Assembly: GCF_009649845.1 (NCBI RefSeq)
Contig: NZ_WJIE01000003.1
Coordinates: 682,001 to 746,000, forward strand
Source of the DNA: Polyangium spumosum
GTDB taxonomy: Bacteria; Myxococcota_A; Polyangia; Polyangiales; Polyangiaceae
Direction of reading: 5' to 3'
DNA length: 64,000 bases
The notes under the pieces are model-generated. The model saw nothing but the letters and a program-made list of their open reading frames with translations, had not been told where the DNA came from and did not search any database. Shown one piece after another: positions 52,248-64,000 of this stretch. The stretch's first letter is position 1; each line of letters starts with the position of its first letter. Both the position numbers and the translations under genes were made by a program.

Positions 52248-52430
52248 GACGATGGATGGGTCACCTCGCGCGCTCGGGGCGCCTCGGGCCACCCGCACGA
52301 GGGTAAGGCCTTCGCCCACGATCGGGGCACGATTTCGCGTCCGCCGGGCGCAGGTCATGTCGCTCGGGTGCGCGCGGGCCTGCCCGACAACGCTTGTATC
52401 GGTACCCGGGGCCTACTAGAAACGTGCACC

Positions 52431-53816
52431 ATGATGCGAGGCGCCCTGAGTGACATCACCAAGGCCGTTGGTCGGACTCCCATCGTCAAGCTGAACAAGG
52501 TGACCGAGGGGATCGAGAGCGACATCTATGTCAAGTGCGAGTACCTGAACCCCGGCGGGAGCCACAAGGACAGGGTCGCCATCAACATGATCCGGGACGC
52601 CGAGGCGGCCGGGCTCAAGCCGGGCGGCACGATCGTCGAGGCGACGAGCGGCAACACCGGCGCGGCGCTCGCGATGAACGCGGCCGTCCGAGGCTACAAG
52701 TGCGTCTTCGTGATGCCCGACAAGATGTCGCAGGAGAAGGTCGACACCCTGCGCGCCTTCGGGGCGAAGGTCGTCGTTTGTCCCACGGCCGTCGAGCCCG
52801 ACGATCCGCGCAGCTACTACCAGGTCGCCAAGCGGATCGCGGAGGAGACGCCGAACTGCTTCTACGCGAACCAGTACCACAACCCCTCGAACCCGGGCGC
52901 GCACTACCTCTCGACGGGCCCCGAGATCTGGGAGCAAGTCGGCGAGGACCTCGACGTGTTCGTCGCCGGCATGGGCACGGGCGGCACGATCAGCGGGACG
53001 GGCAAGTACCTGCGCGAGAAGAAGCCCTCGATCAAGCTCGTCGGCGTCGATCCCGTCGGCTCGCTCTACTACGACTTCGTCAAGACGGGCCGCATCACGA
53101 AGCCCTTCAGCTACAAGGTCGAGGGCATCGGCGAGGACTTCTTCCCGAGCACGATGAACCTGCAGATCCTCGACGAGGTCATCCGCGTCGACGACAAGGA
53201 GTGCTTCCTCATGACGCGCGACCTCGTGCGCCTCGAGGGCCTGTTCGTCGGCGGATCCGGGGGCGCGGCCGTCGCGGGCGCGCTCAAGTACGCGCGGCAG
53301 AGCGGGCGCAAGGAGAACATCCTGATCCTCCTGCCCGACGCGGCCTCGAAGTACCTCGGCAAGATCTTCAACGACAACTGGATGCGCTCGAACGGCTTCC
53401 TCGAGGAGGAGAAGAGCCTCGGCACGGTGCGTGATCTGCTCGCGGGCAAGCCGCTCGGCGAGGTCGTCTCGGCGCGGCCGCAGGACCGGGTCGGCGAGGT
53501 GATCAGCAAGCTGAAGACCCACGGCATCAGCCAGATCCCCATCGTCGACGAGGGCAAGCTCTGCGGCCTCGTGCACGAGGTCGACCTGCTCCGCCACCTC
53601 GTGACGGGCAAGGGCAGCCTCGACTCGCACATCGCCGAGCTCATCGAGAGCGAATACGCGACGGTCACCGTCGACACGAAGGTCGAACTCTTGAAGGGCG
53701 TCTTGAACGACGCGCGCGTCGCCATCGTCACCGACGGCACGAAGGTCGTCGGCATCATCTCGAAGATTGATCTGATCGACTACCTGGCCAAACGCGCGGC
53801 CGAGCCCGCGGTCTGA
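52431..53816 (+). CDS. Cystathionine beta-synthase (PLP domain plus CBS pair)
   Basis: 461 aa. It condenses serine (or O-acetylserine) with homocysteine in transsulfuration. The PLP lysine is K46 in NPGGSHKDR. SGNTGAALAMNAAV and GMGTGGTISGTGK are the substrate and phosphate loops. A CBS-domain pair occupies about 335-461 (RPQDRVGEVISKLKTHGISQ and VIVTDGTKVVGIISKIDL-like end), as in the human enzyme, giving possible regulation by adenosyl ligands. Cysteine synthase activity is an alternative. Confidence 0.93.
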   Translation: MMRGALSDITKAVGRTPIVKLNKVTEGIESDIYVKCEYLNPGGSHKDRVAINMIRDAEAAGLKPGGTIVEATSGNTGAALAMNAAVRGYKCVFVMPDKMSQEKVDTLRAFGAKVVVCPTAVEPDDPRSYYQVAKRIAEETPNCFYANQYHNPSNPGAHYLSTGPEIWEQVGEDLDVFVAGMGTGGTISGTGKYLREKKPSIKLVGVDPVGSLYYDFVKTGRITKPFSYKVEGIGEDFFPSTMNLQILDEVIRVDDKECFLMTRDLVRLEGLFVGGSGGAAVAGALKYARQSGRKENILILLPDAASKYLGKIFNDNWMRSNGFLEEEKSLGTVRDLLAGKPLGEVVSARPQDRVGEVISKLKTHGISQIPIVDEGKLCGLVHEVDLLRHLVTGKGSLDSHIAELIESEYATVTVDTKVELLKGVLNDARVAIVTDGTKVVGIISKIDLIDYLAKRAAEPAV

Positions 53817-53829
53817 GCCTCCCCTCCCA

Positions 53830-54534
53830 TCAGCGACGCACGGTCTCGGCGGACTGACCGAACAGGATCTTCTTCGCCTGCTCGTCCATCGTCTGGCTCG
53901 GGTCCTGCACGAGCTCGCGGCCGGCGGCCCGGCCGCGCTCCACGGCCGGGCGGGCCTGGATCGCCTCGAACCAGCGCTTCAGGTGCGGGAAATCGTCGAG
54001 GTTTTGCCCCTGCGCCTTCCACGGGACGACCCAGGGCCAGGAGGCCATGTCCGCGATCGAGTATTCGCCGGCGAGGTATTCGCGATCCGAGAGGCGCCTG
54101 TCCATGACGCCATAGAGGCGGTTCACCTCCCGGGTATAACGATCGATCGCGTATTCGATCTTCTCGGGCGCATAGATGCGAAAATGGTGCGCCTGTCCGG
54201 CCATGGGGCCGAGCCCGGCCATTTGCCAGAAGAGCCATTGGATTGTTTCTGCCCTGCCCCGGGTGTCCTTCGGCAGGAAGCGGCCGGTCTTCTCGGCGAG
54301 GTAGACCAGAATGGCGCCCGATTCGAAGACGCTGATCGGCGCCCCGCCGCCCTCGGGGTCGTGGTCGACGATCGCGGGCATGCGGTTGTTCGGGCTGATC
54401 GCCAGGAACTCGGGGGAGAACTGCTCGCCGCGCCCGATGTTCACCGGGACGATCCGGTAGGGCAGGCCCACCTCCTCGAGCATGATGGTGACTTTGCGGC
54501 CGTTCGGCGTGGGCCAGTAGTGGAGATCGATCAT
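53830..54534 (-). CDS. Glutathione S-transferase (YfcG/YghU-like disulfide-bond oxidoreductase type)
   Basis: 234 aa. An N-terminal thioredoxin-fold (MIDLHYWPTPNGRKVTIMLE, then SPNNRMPAIVDHD with the cis-Pro, and SVFESGAILVYLAEKTGRFL) is followed by an all-helical C-terminal domain. The TPNGRK and ESGAIL motifs are typical of the YfcG/Ure2p-like class, which reduces disulfides with glutathione. It converges on the cystathionine beta-synthase gene. Confidence 0.88.
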   Translation of the reverse strand: MIDLHYWPTPNGRKVTIMLEEVGLPYRIVPVNIGRGEQFSPEFLAISPNNRMPAIVDHDPEGGGAPISVFESGAILVYLAEKTGRFLPKDTRGRAETIQWLFWQMAGLGPMAGQAHHFRIYAPEKIEYAIDRYTREVNRLYGVMDRRLSDREYLAGEYSIADMASWPWVVPWKAQGQNLDDFPHLKRWFEAIQARPAVERGRAAGRELVQDPSQTMDEQAKKILFGQSAETVRR

Positions 54535-54608
54535 GGTCCCTCTCCCTCCTCGGGGGCGCCGCGGGCCGGCGCGCGGGACATCTTAGCCCCGCGCGAGGAG
54601 GACGCACT

Positions 54609-55469
54609 TCAGAACTCGCCCATGAATCCGAGCGCCGGATACACGATGAAGCTCGAATGATCGAGCTCGCGGACGGTCTGCTCGAGCACCTCGAGGGTGC
54701 CGTTCGAGACGAGCTGCACGAGCGTGAGCTCGAAGCCGAAAAAGACGTGCTTGTAGCCGACGGCCACGCCGCCCTGCGCGCCCACGTAAAACGCGTGTCC
54801 CCCGAAGGAGGCGAGCTCGGTGCGGGCCGCGATCGCCTCGCCCACGATCTCCGGAATCGCGAGCCGCAGCGACGTGCCGAAATTCGTGTACATGAACCGC
54901 GGACCGCCCCAGAGCCGATACCAGTTCCCGTGCGTGCCGAAGACGATCGGGACGTCGATCTGCCAGCGCGTGAAATCCTCGAGCTCGACGATCTGGAGCG
55001 TATCGCCGAGCGGCATGGGGAGGATGTAATAACCGACCCCGAGCCCCGCCGAGGCGTCGATGCCGTGCTTCGCCTTGCTCAGGAATTGATAACGGCCGCC
55101 GAGGCGCAGCGAGCTCGTGGCGAACCGGAGCGAGACCTCGAGGTTGTCGACGGGCGTGTAGCCGACGCCGATATGCGGCGTCACCGAGGGCGGGTTCAGG
55201 ACGAGGCCACCCGCCGCGTCGTAGATCTGGTCGACCTCCTGCTGGGTGAGCTCGCGATCGTCGGCGTAGTCGACGATCGTCGTCGCGACGTCGATGACGT
55301 CCGAGATCGGGCCGGTCGGGATGGAGATGTCCATGCCGAGCTCGGCCTGCACGTGACCCTTCGGCGCCACGTGCGCCGGCTGCATGCTGGAGAGCGCGGG
55401 CGCGCAGCCGGCGGCGAAGAGGGAGGCGACAAACGCGAAAAACGTCGAGGTCGAGCGGAGGGCAAGCAC
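54609..55469 (-). CDS. Exported lipoprotein, probable outer-membrane beta-structure, unknown function
   Basis: 286 aa from GTG. Signal with lipobox FAAGC (residues 18-22). Alternating beta-strands follow, such as GHVQAELGMDISIPTG, LEVSLRFATSSLRLGGRYQF and VGAQGGVAVGYKHVFFGFEL, ending in an aromatic FMGEF, which suits a small barrel or barrel-like lipoprotein. No named family. Lies 30 bp downstream of the 129-aa gene. Confidence 0.75.
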   Translation of the reverse strand: MLALRSTSTFFAFVASLFAAGCAPALSSMQPAHVAPKGHVQAELGMDISIPTGPISDVIDVATTIVDYADDRELTQQEVDQIYDAAGGLVLNPPSVTPHIGVGYTPVDNLEVSLRFATSSLRLGGRYQFLSKAKHGIDASAGLGVGYYILPMPLGDTLQIVELEDFTRWQIDVPIVFGTHGNWYRLWGGPRFMYTNFGTSLRLAIPEIVGEAIAARTELASFGGHAFYVGAQGGVAVGYKHVFFGFELTLVQLVSNGTLEVLEQTVRELDHSSFIVYPALGFMGEF

Positions 55470-55499
55470 GAACCCGAACGTACCAGGAAGGGAGCGAGC

Positions 55500-55889
55500 T
55501 CAGGAAGTCGCGACGACCGGCGTGCTCGCCCCGAAGAGCGGCGCGAAGATACGCGAAAGCGCGGCGCTCGCGTCCTCGAGCGAGGGCGGCGACTTCCCCA
55601 CCGCCGAGAGGCGCAGCGTGCGGCCGTGGACCGGCACGTCGAACGAGACCATGCCCTCGCCGCGCGTGATCTCCGCGATCATGCCGTCGAAATGGGGCTC
55701 GCCCGTCACGACGCCGAGCGCCGCGAGCCACTCGTGGTCGTACCCGTCCCCGGCCCCGGCCACGAGCAGCCCCTCGTCACTCGCGAGCGCCATGGCCTTG
55801 ATCCGGTTCCTCTCGATCACGGCTTCGAGATAGAGGCTCGCCGCCTCCTGGACCATCTCGCTCCGCTTCCTGCGTCGTTCGTTCTTCAT
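55500..55889 (-). CDS. Hypothetical protein, possibly roadblock/LC7-like (129 aa)
   Basis: It starts MKNERRRKRSEMVQEAASLY. A helix is followed by IKAMALASDEGLLVAGAGDG, reminiscent of the roadblock/LC7 fold used with small GTPases in myxobacteria, then strands VSFDVPVHGRTLRLSAVGK and a C-terminal helix. The roadblock idea is weak; otherwise no family is recognised. Probably co-transcribed with the downstream lipoprotein gene. Confidence 0.6.
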   Translation of the reverse strand: MKNERRRKRSEMVQEAASLYLEAVIERNRIKAMALASDEGLLVAGAGDGYDHEWLAALGVVTGEPHFDGMIAEITRGEGMVSFDVPVHGRTLRLSAVGKSPPSLEDASAALSRIFAPLFGASTPVVATS

Positions 55890-56263
55890 GTAGGAGATCC
55901 TCCCGTCGCGTACGACACGACACTACCTTGACGAGGACCCCGGCGGCCAAGAATGGAGCGATCGATCCAGAGGACGACGATCCGATGGATCGGTACGGAG
56001 AAACGGTGGGCGTTCGTCCAGGAGGAGCGTGGAAAGTACCGTGACCAGAGGCGCCCGAATGACCGACGTTCCGTAAGGCGAGCGCGCGCGAGGCGCGAAC
56101 GATCGCATGTAGAAGGCTGGTAAGGCGCTAAGAGGCAGAATACCATGCTCGGGATGCTCCTCCCCGTCCCCACGCCGCGCGCGTCGAGTGCCGCCTGCCA
56201 TGCGCACGCGTACGGGACCGAAGAAACCCGGCCGGCCGCCCGGTGTGGTGGGCGTCGCTGACC
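55890..56263. other. 374-bp intergenic region between divergent genes
   Basis: No convincing gene in either direction. It must hold promoters for the 129-aa gene (-) and the large kinase (+). Short frames on the minus strand are Arg-rich shadows. Confidence 0.5.
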
Positions 56264-59524
<3,261 letters not shown>

Positions 59525-59530
59525 CGAGAC

Positions 59531-60517
59531 ATGAAGGCGATTCGAGTCGATGCGTTCGGGCCCCCGGCCGAGGTGGTCCGTTACCTCGAGGTGCCCGAGC
59601 CGGAGCCGCCGCGCGCGGGTGAGATCACGGTCTCGGTCGAGGCAGCCCCGATCAACCCGTCGGACCTGCTCATCCTGTCCGGCCTCTACGGCGCGCTGCC
59701 GCGGCTGCCGACGATCCCCGGCAAGGAGGGCGTGGGCCGCGTGATCGACGTGGGCCCCGGCGCGACCGGCGTCGAGCGAGGCATGCGCGTGCTCTTGCCG
59801 ATGGGCGCGGGCGCGTGGCGCCAGCGGGTGAAGGTCCTCGCCGAGGACGTGATCCCAGCGCCGGAGGACGTGCCCGCGGAGAAGCTCTCGATGGCGACGT
59901 TGAACCCGCTCGCCGCGCACTTCCTGCTGACCGCGCTCGTGACCCTGAACCCGGGCGACTTCCTCGTGCAGAACGCGGCGAACTCCGCGATCGGCCGGTG
60001 GATCGTCACGCTCGCGAAGGAGCGCGGGATCAAGACGGTGAACGTGGTGCGGCGCGCGTCGCAGTGCGCGCCGCTGCGAGCGCTCGGCGCGGACGTGGTG
60101 CTCGTCGACGGCGCGGAGCTCGGCAAGCGCATCACGGCGGCGACACGCGGCGCGTCGATCCAGCTCGGGCTCGACGCGGTGGCGAGCGGCGCGACGACGC
60201 GGATCGCGGGTTGCCTCGGCCGCGGCGGCACCGTCGTGAGTTTCGGCATGCTGAGCGGACAGCCGGGGCACATCGCGACGAACGACCTCGTCTTCCGCGA
60301 CATCCACCTGCGTGGCTTCTGGCTCTCGTCGCACCTCGCGACGATCGAGAAGGAGGAGCTACGCGTGCTCTGGAGGCGCCTCGCGAGCCTCGTCGCGAGC
60401 CGCGCGGTCGACGTGCCGGTCGAGGCGACGTACACGCTCGATCGCATCAAGGACGCCGTGACGCACGCCGAGCGTGAAGGCCGCAGCGGCAAGATCGTCC
60501 TCACGCCGAACGGCTGA
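59531..60517 (+). CDS. Zinc-independent MDR oxidoreductase (MECR/quinone reductase-like)
   Basis: 328 aa. Medium-chain dehydrogenase fold with INPSDLLILSGLYG, PTIPGKEGVGRVIDVGPG and the Rossmann segment NAANSAIGRWIVTLAKERGI. The NxAxSAIG turn is typical of mitochondrial-type 2-enoyl thioester reductase rather than alcohol dehydrogenases, and the zinc ligands are absent. It probably reduces enoyl thioesters or quinones with NADPH. It starts 6 bp after the kinase stop and converges with pgeF. Confidence 0.85.
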   Translation: MKAIRVDAFGPPAEVVRYLEVPEPEPPRAGEITVSVEAAPINPSDLLILSGLYGALPRLPTIPGKEGVGRVIDVGPGATGVERGMRVLLPMGAGAWRQRVKVLAEDVIPAPEDVPAEKLSMATLNPLAAHFLLTALVTLNPGDFLVQNAANSAIGRWIVTLAKERGIKTVNVVRRASQCAPLRALGADVVLVDGAELGKRITAATRGASIQLGLDAVASGATTRIAGCLGRGGTVVSFGMLSGQPGHIATNDLVFRDIHLRGFWLSSHLATIEKEELRVLWRRLASLVASRAVDVPVEATYTLDRIKDAVTHAEREGRSGKIVLTPNG

Positions 60518-61387
60518 TCAACCCCGCGTGACGATCGCCGAGAGGAGCCTGCCGCTCTTCGCGGCGTCGCGCCGGTAGGAGAACCAGCGCTCGTGATCGC
60601 AGACGGTGCAGCCGCGGACGTCGTCGACGAGGGAAGGCTCGACGCCCGCGGCTTCGAGCTGCGCGTGCACGACGCGGCGAAGGTCGACGTGCGCGCGGCC
60701 GCGGCTGCGATCGACCACGCTCGCGCCGGCGCTCGAGGCCCCTGCGAGCGAGGCCGCGACGTCGTCGCCGACCTCGAAGCAACACGGCTCGATGTGCGGG
60801 CCGATCGCCGCGACGATGCTCGGGGAAGGCGAAAGCTCGCAGAGGACACGCGCGCCTGCGGCCGCCGCGTTCGCCACGGTGCCGCGCCATCCGCTGTGCA
60901 CGGCGACGACGGCGCCGCTCCTCCGATCGGCGAGGAGGACGGGCACGCAGTCGGCGGAGCGCACGCCACACGCGACGCCGGGGATACGAGAGGCGGTGAT
61001 GTCGCCGAGGCGTTTGACGACCTCGTCGCGGTCTTCGGTGCCGTCGAGGATGTGGGCGTCGGTGCCGTGGACCTGGCTCAGGATGTAGAGGCGCGGCAGG
61101 GGCACACCCAGGGCCTCGGCGCAACGACGAATGTTCTCCTGCACGGAGGAAGCGTCGTCCCCGGTGGCGGCGGCGGCCACGTTGAGGGAGTCGTACGGGG
61201 CACGGCTGACCCCACCTTTCCGCGTGAAAAACGCGTGGCGGAAGCCATCGGCGTCGAGAAGCGCTGAAAAAACGGGGCTTGGCGCGGCCTCGTGGGGTGA
61301 CGTCACGGCACCTTGGGCAGGGGGGCTCGTGGAATCCCCGGTTGGCGTGGGGCGTTGGGACGCCTGCTCTCCATTCAGGCTTTTCAC
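60518..61387 (-). CDS. pgeF: Peptidoglycan editing factor PgeF (YfiH, laccase-domain family)
   Basis: 289 aa from a GTG preceded by GAGGAAG, with a ~37-residue N-terminal extension. The HAFFTRKGGVS start, the SQVHGTD histidine, SADCVPVLLAD cysteine, VHSGWRGT histidine and AIGPHIEPCCFEVGDDV segment are diagnostic of the YfiH family. PgeF removes misplaced residues from peptidoglycan precursors; relatives also have laccase or purine-nucleoside activity. Confidence 0.93.
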   Translation of the reverse strand: MKSLNGEQASQRPTPTGDSTSPPAQGAVTSPHEAAPSPVFSALLDADGFRHAFFTRKGGVSRAPYDSLNVAAAATGDDASSVQENIRRCAEALGVPLPRLYILSQVHGTDAHILDGTEDRDEVVKRLGDITASRIPGVACGVRSADCVPVLLADRRSGAVVAVHSGWRGTVANAAAAGARVLCELSPSPSIVAAIGPHIEPCCFEVGDDVAASLAGASSAGASVVDRSRGRAHVDLRRVVHAQLEAAGVEPSLVDDVRGCTVCDHERWFSYRRDAAKSGRLLSAIVTRG

Positions 61388-61463
61388 GGATCTTCCTCGC
61401 CTGAAGTGAGGCTGTCATGGACGAGCGAGGCCGGCGAGGTGATATTTTCGCGCTGAAGCTCCG

Positions 61464-62843
61464 ATGCGCCCGCAAGACCCGAACATCGGCCGAGACATTC
61501 TGGGCGGTCAGTTCCAGATCCTGCAGAAGATCGGCTCGGGCGGGATGGGATCCGTCTACAAGGCCGCGCAACCGGCGATGAACCGGATGGTGGCCGTGAA
61601 GATCCTCCATCCGAAGCTCGCGAACCGCAAAGACCTCGTCTCGAGGTTCCGCCGCGAAGCTCGCGCGATGAGCCACCTGACGCACCCGAACACGGTGAAG
61701 GTGCTGCTCTACGGCGAGCTCGAGGACGGCTCGCTGTACATCGTGATGGAGTACCTGGAGGGGAAAAACCTCAACCAGATCGTGCGCAAGGAGGGGCCGA
61801 TGTCCCTCGACCGCGCGATCCCGGTGCTCATCCAGGTCTGCGGCGCGCTGCAAGAGGCGCACTCGCAAGGGATCGTCCACCGCGACCTCAAGCCCGAGAA
61901 CATCTTCCTGTCCACCAACGGAGGTCTACGCGACTTCCCGAAGGTGCTCGACTTCGGCCTCGCGAAGGTCACCGAGCGCGAGCTGCGTCCGGGCTCGGTG
62001 ATGCTCACGCAGGAGGGCATGGTGTTCGGGACGCCCGAGTTCATGTCGCCCGAGCAAGCCCAGGGCAAACCGCTCGACGCGCGCAGCGACATCTACTCGC
62101 TCGCGGTGATCCTCTACGAGATGCTCACCGGCAAGCTGCCCTTCGACGCGCGCACGCCGATGGAGTTCATCCAGCACCACGTGACGAAGCCGCCGCTCGC
62201 GCTCGAGACGCGCGTGGCGGGAAAGACGTTCCCGCCGGGGCTCGGCGCGGTGATCGCGAAGGCGCTCGAGAAGCGGCCCGAGGATCGCTACACGACCGCC
62301 GCAGACTTCGCCGACGCGCTGAAGCCGTACGCGCCGGGCGGAGGGAAGGGCTTCTCCGGGCTCTTCCCCGCGAGCAGCCTCGAGGTGCTCGAGAAGGCGT
62401 CGCGCTCGCACGCCGAGGTCGCGCACATGCCGGAGCAGAAGCCGGAGTCGCAGCGCTCGCCCGCGGCGCCGCCCGCGTCGTCACGCAGGGGAGGAAGCGC
62501 GCCGGTCGCGATGGACGGCGCGCCCTCGAACCGCAAGCCAAACGGCGCGAACCCGATGACGAGCACGGGCAACCGCGCGAACCCGATGACGAGCACGGGC
62601 AACCCGGCGTCGTCGCCGCGCCCGATGCCGTCGCCGCACTCGGTCCGCCCGCAGCTCAAGTCGGGGAGCAACGAGGGCCCGTCGTCGCTGCGCATCCAGG
62701 CGCCGCCGTCGAGGTCCGCGCCCGCGCCCGCGCCCGTCGCCACGAAGGGCGCGCCGTCGACGCTCATGCTCGTCGGCGTGGCCGTGGGCTTCTTGATCGT
62801 CGGCGTCCTGCTCGCCGTCGTCGTCCTCAAGCTGCTCCGGTAG
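61464..62843 (+). CDS. Membrane-anchored Ser/Thr protein kinase
   Basis: 459 aa. The kinase domain (about 10-285) has KIGSGGMGSVYKA, VAVKILHPKL, IVHRDLKPENIFLS and VLDFGLAKV. A disordered linker follows with the in-frame 10-residue duplication ANPMTSTGNR/ANPMTSTGNP (DNA about 62545-62604). A C-terminal membrane helix (LMLVGVAVGFLIVGVLLAVV) anchors the kinase with its catalytic domain in the cytoplasm and almost nothing outside. Divergent from pgeF across 76 bp. Confidence 0.95.
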   Translation: MRPQDPNIGRDILGGQFQILQKIGSGGMGSVYKAAQPAMNRMVAVKILHPKLANRKDLVSRFRREARAMSHLTHPNTVKVLLYGELEDGSLYIVMEYLEGKNLNQIVRKEGPMSLDRAIPVLIQVCGALQEAHSQGIVHRDLKPENIFLSTNGGLRDFPKVLDFGLAKVTERELRPGSVMLTQEGMVFGTPEFMSPEQAQGKPLDARSDIYSLAVILYEMLTGKLPFDARTPMEFIQHHVTKPPLALETRVAGKTFPPGLGAVIAKALEKRPEDRYTTAADFADALKPYAPGGGKGFSGLFPASSLEVLEKASRSHAEVAHMPEQKPESQRSPAAPPASSRRGGSAPVAMDGAPSNRKPNGANPMTSTGNRANPMTSTGNPASSPRPMPSPHSVRPQLKSGSNEGPSSLRIQAPPSRSAPAPAPVATKGAPSTLMLVGVAVGFLIVGVLLAVVVLKLLR

Positions 62844-62886
62844 CGGACGATGGCGCGCGCGCTCGGCGTTCTCTAGACCTGAAGCC

Positions 62887-64000
62887 ATGCCGGCCGATCG
62901 CCCCTCCGAAGAGCAGAACGGCGAAGGCGCTCGGAAGAGCTCGCCCGCGCCCGCGAACGAAGCGAAGAGCGAGACCCCCGAGGAGCGCGAGAAGCGCCGC
63001 GCGGCGCGCAGGCGCAAGCGAGCGATCAAGCGCTGGGCGCGGGGCCTCGGCATCGCGGTCGTCTTGCTCGCGGCGGCGGCGATGCTCGGCGTCGCGCTGA
63101 CGATCCGGCACTACGAGTCGGACCTGCCGTCGACGGCGGAGCTGAAGAGCTACCGGCCGCCGCAGGTGACGCGGGTGATGGCGAGGGACGGTCAGGTGGT
63201 GCTCGGCGAGCTCTTCGTCGAGCGGCGCACGATCGTCGACGTCGAGTCCTTGCCCGCGCACGTGCGTCACGCGGCGCTCGCCGCGGAGGACGCGTCCTTC
63301 TACGAGCACCAGGGCCTCGACTATCCGGGCATGCTGCGCGCGCTCTACAAGAACCTGCGCAACGCGAAGGCGAGGCAGGGCGCGAGCACGATCACGCAGC
63401 AGGTCGTGAAGAACGTGCTGCTCACCTCGGCGCGCACGTTCGATCGGAAGATGAAGGAGGTCATCCTCGCGCGCCGCATCGAGCAGGAGCTCACGAAGAA
63501 CGAGATCCTCGGGCTCTACCTGAACCACATCTACTTCGGGCACGGGCGCTACGGGATCGAGGAGGCTTGCCGTTACTACTTCGGCAAGTCGATCCGCGAC
63601 GCGAGCCTCGCGCAGGCGGCGCTGCTCGCGGGGATCGTGAAGGGGCCGAGCATCTACTCGCCACGCGTGAGCCTCGAGCGCGCGAAGAAGCGGCGCGAGT
63701 ACGTCCTCGGGCAGATGCTCGCGAAGGGCTTCGCGACGGCCGAAGAGGTGGAGGCCGCGCGGGCCGAGGAGGTGAACCTCGCCCCCGCGCAGGAGGAGAT
63801 GCGCGAGCTCGCGCCCGAGGTCGTCGAGGAGGCGAAGCGCACGCTGCGCGCGCTCGTCGGGCAAGACGCGGACCGCGGCGGCTACACGATCACGACGACG
63901 ATCGATCCGACGCTGCAGTCGAAGGCGCGCGGCGCGGTGCGCGCGAGCCTCGACGGGTACTTGAAGCGGCACAAGCTGGTCGCGCCGCTCGCGCCGGGGA
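62887..64000 (+). CDS. Class A penicillin-binding protein 1A-type, partial (C-terminus off the right edge)
   Basis: 371 residues visible, frame open to the edge. Lys/Arg-rich cytoplasmic N-terminus, membrane helix (about 55-75, AVVLLAAAAMLGVALTI), then the glycosyltransferase-51 domain with catalytic E134 in LAAEDASFYEHQGLDYPG, GASTITQQVVKN and ILGLYLNHIYFGHGRYGIEE. The transpeptidase domain begins near the edge (GGYTITTTIDPTLQ). It polymerises and cross-links peptidoglycan. It starts 44 bp after the kinase gene, whose product might regulate it. Confidence 0.95.
   Translation, partial: MPADRPSEEQNGEGARKSSPAPANEAKSETPEEREKRRAARRRKRAIKRWARGLGIAVVLLAAAAMLGVALTIRHYESDLPSTAELKSYRPPQVTRVMARDGQVVLGELFVERRTIVDVESLPAHVRHAALAAEDASFYEHQGLDYPGMLRALYKNLRNAKARQGASTITQQVVKNVLLTSARTFDRKMKEVILARRIEQELTKNEILGLYLNHIYFGHGRYGIEEACRYYFGKSIRDASLAQAALLAGIVKGPSIYSPRVSLERAKKRREYVLGQMLAKGFATAEEVEAARAEEVNLAPAQEEMRELAPEVVEEAKRTLRALVGQDADRGGYTITTTIDPTLQSKARGAVRASLDGYLKRHKLVAPLAPG

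Noticed and set aside
49842-53816. Very long plus-strand open frame (1324 codons)
   Set aside because: The part before 52431 is antisense to the radical SAM and kinase-ATPase genes; only the cystathionine beta-synthase at the end is real.
62545-62604. 30-bp tandem duplication in the kinase linker as a regulatory repeat
   Set aside because: It is in frame and encodes a duplicated 10-residue linker segment; simple linker expansion explains it.

Overview
The window is very GC-rich, densely coded DNA that reads like a myxobacterium of the Polyangium/Sorangium type (order Polyangiales). The grounds are several eukaryote-like Ser/Thr kinases, one fused to a class III cyclase-like domain and an ATPase; NtrY-like histidine kinases without adjacent response regulators; many lipoproteins of unknown function; frequent GTG starts; and strong third-position GC. 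This assignment is inference from gene content, since no rRNA or taxonomic marker gene lies in the window.

Layout. 1-7217 (-) is a reductive pyrimidine (uracil/thymine) catabolic operon: mmsA, beta-ureidopropionase, dihydropyrimidinase, preT, preA and an NCS1 permease cut by the left edge. 7483-10733 (+) holds two PAS-STAS (RsbR-like) proteins and a CAP-domain lipoprotein. 10800-16178 is an accessory island. Two GGTCGA-rich arrays share a 49-bp direct repeat (48/49 identical), and just inside them sit 14-bp inverted repeats (13/14 identical). Between them lie an IS1-type DDE transposase homologue, an XRE regulator, small unknown genes, and a tightly overlapping minus-strand operon of three related HTH-like proteins plus a sigma-70-like factor. 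Immediately outside, 16183-18073 (-) encodes an ABC-type ATPase plus an RloB/TOPRIM protein, a probable AbiL/RloAB-like anti-phage pair.

18180-42421 is mostly housekeeping and signalling: purM with a slipin, a Nudix hydrolase with a flavin amine oxidase, adenosine deaminase with a histidine kinase, a VKOR-DsbA fusion, RNase R, an acireductone dioxygenase homologue, an FHA protein, an unusual methyl-accepting protein with four HAMP-like units, a second NtrY-like kinase, a large lipoprotein, a class V aminotransferase and a thioredoxin-like lipoprotein. 42422-50235 is a less familiar block: a frameshifted XRE regulator, a protein with two radical SAM domains, a DUF483-like cysteine protein, and a B12-binding-type radical SAM protein. 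50247-64000 contains a kinase-ATPase, cystathionine beta-synthase, a GST, a barrel-like lipoprotein, the kinase-cyclase-ATPase, an MDR oxidoreductase, PgeF, another kinase, and a class A penicillin-binding protein cut by the right edge.

The most promising places for something undescribed are the repeat-bounded island with its HTH/sigma operon and adjoining ATPase/RloB pair (10.8-18.1 kb), and the radical SAM block (43.3-50.2 kb). All functional statements rest on motif recognition by eye; no database search was run.
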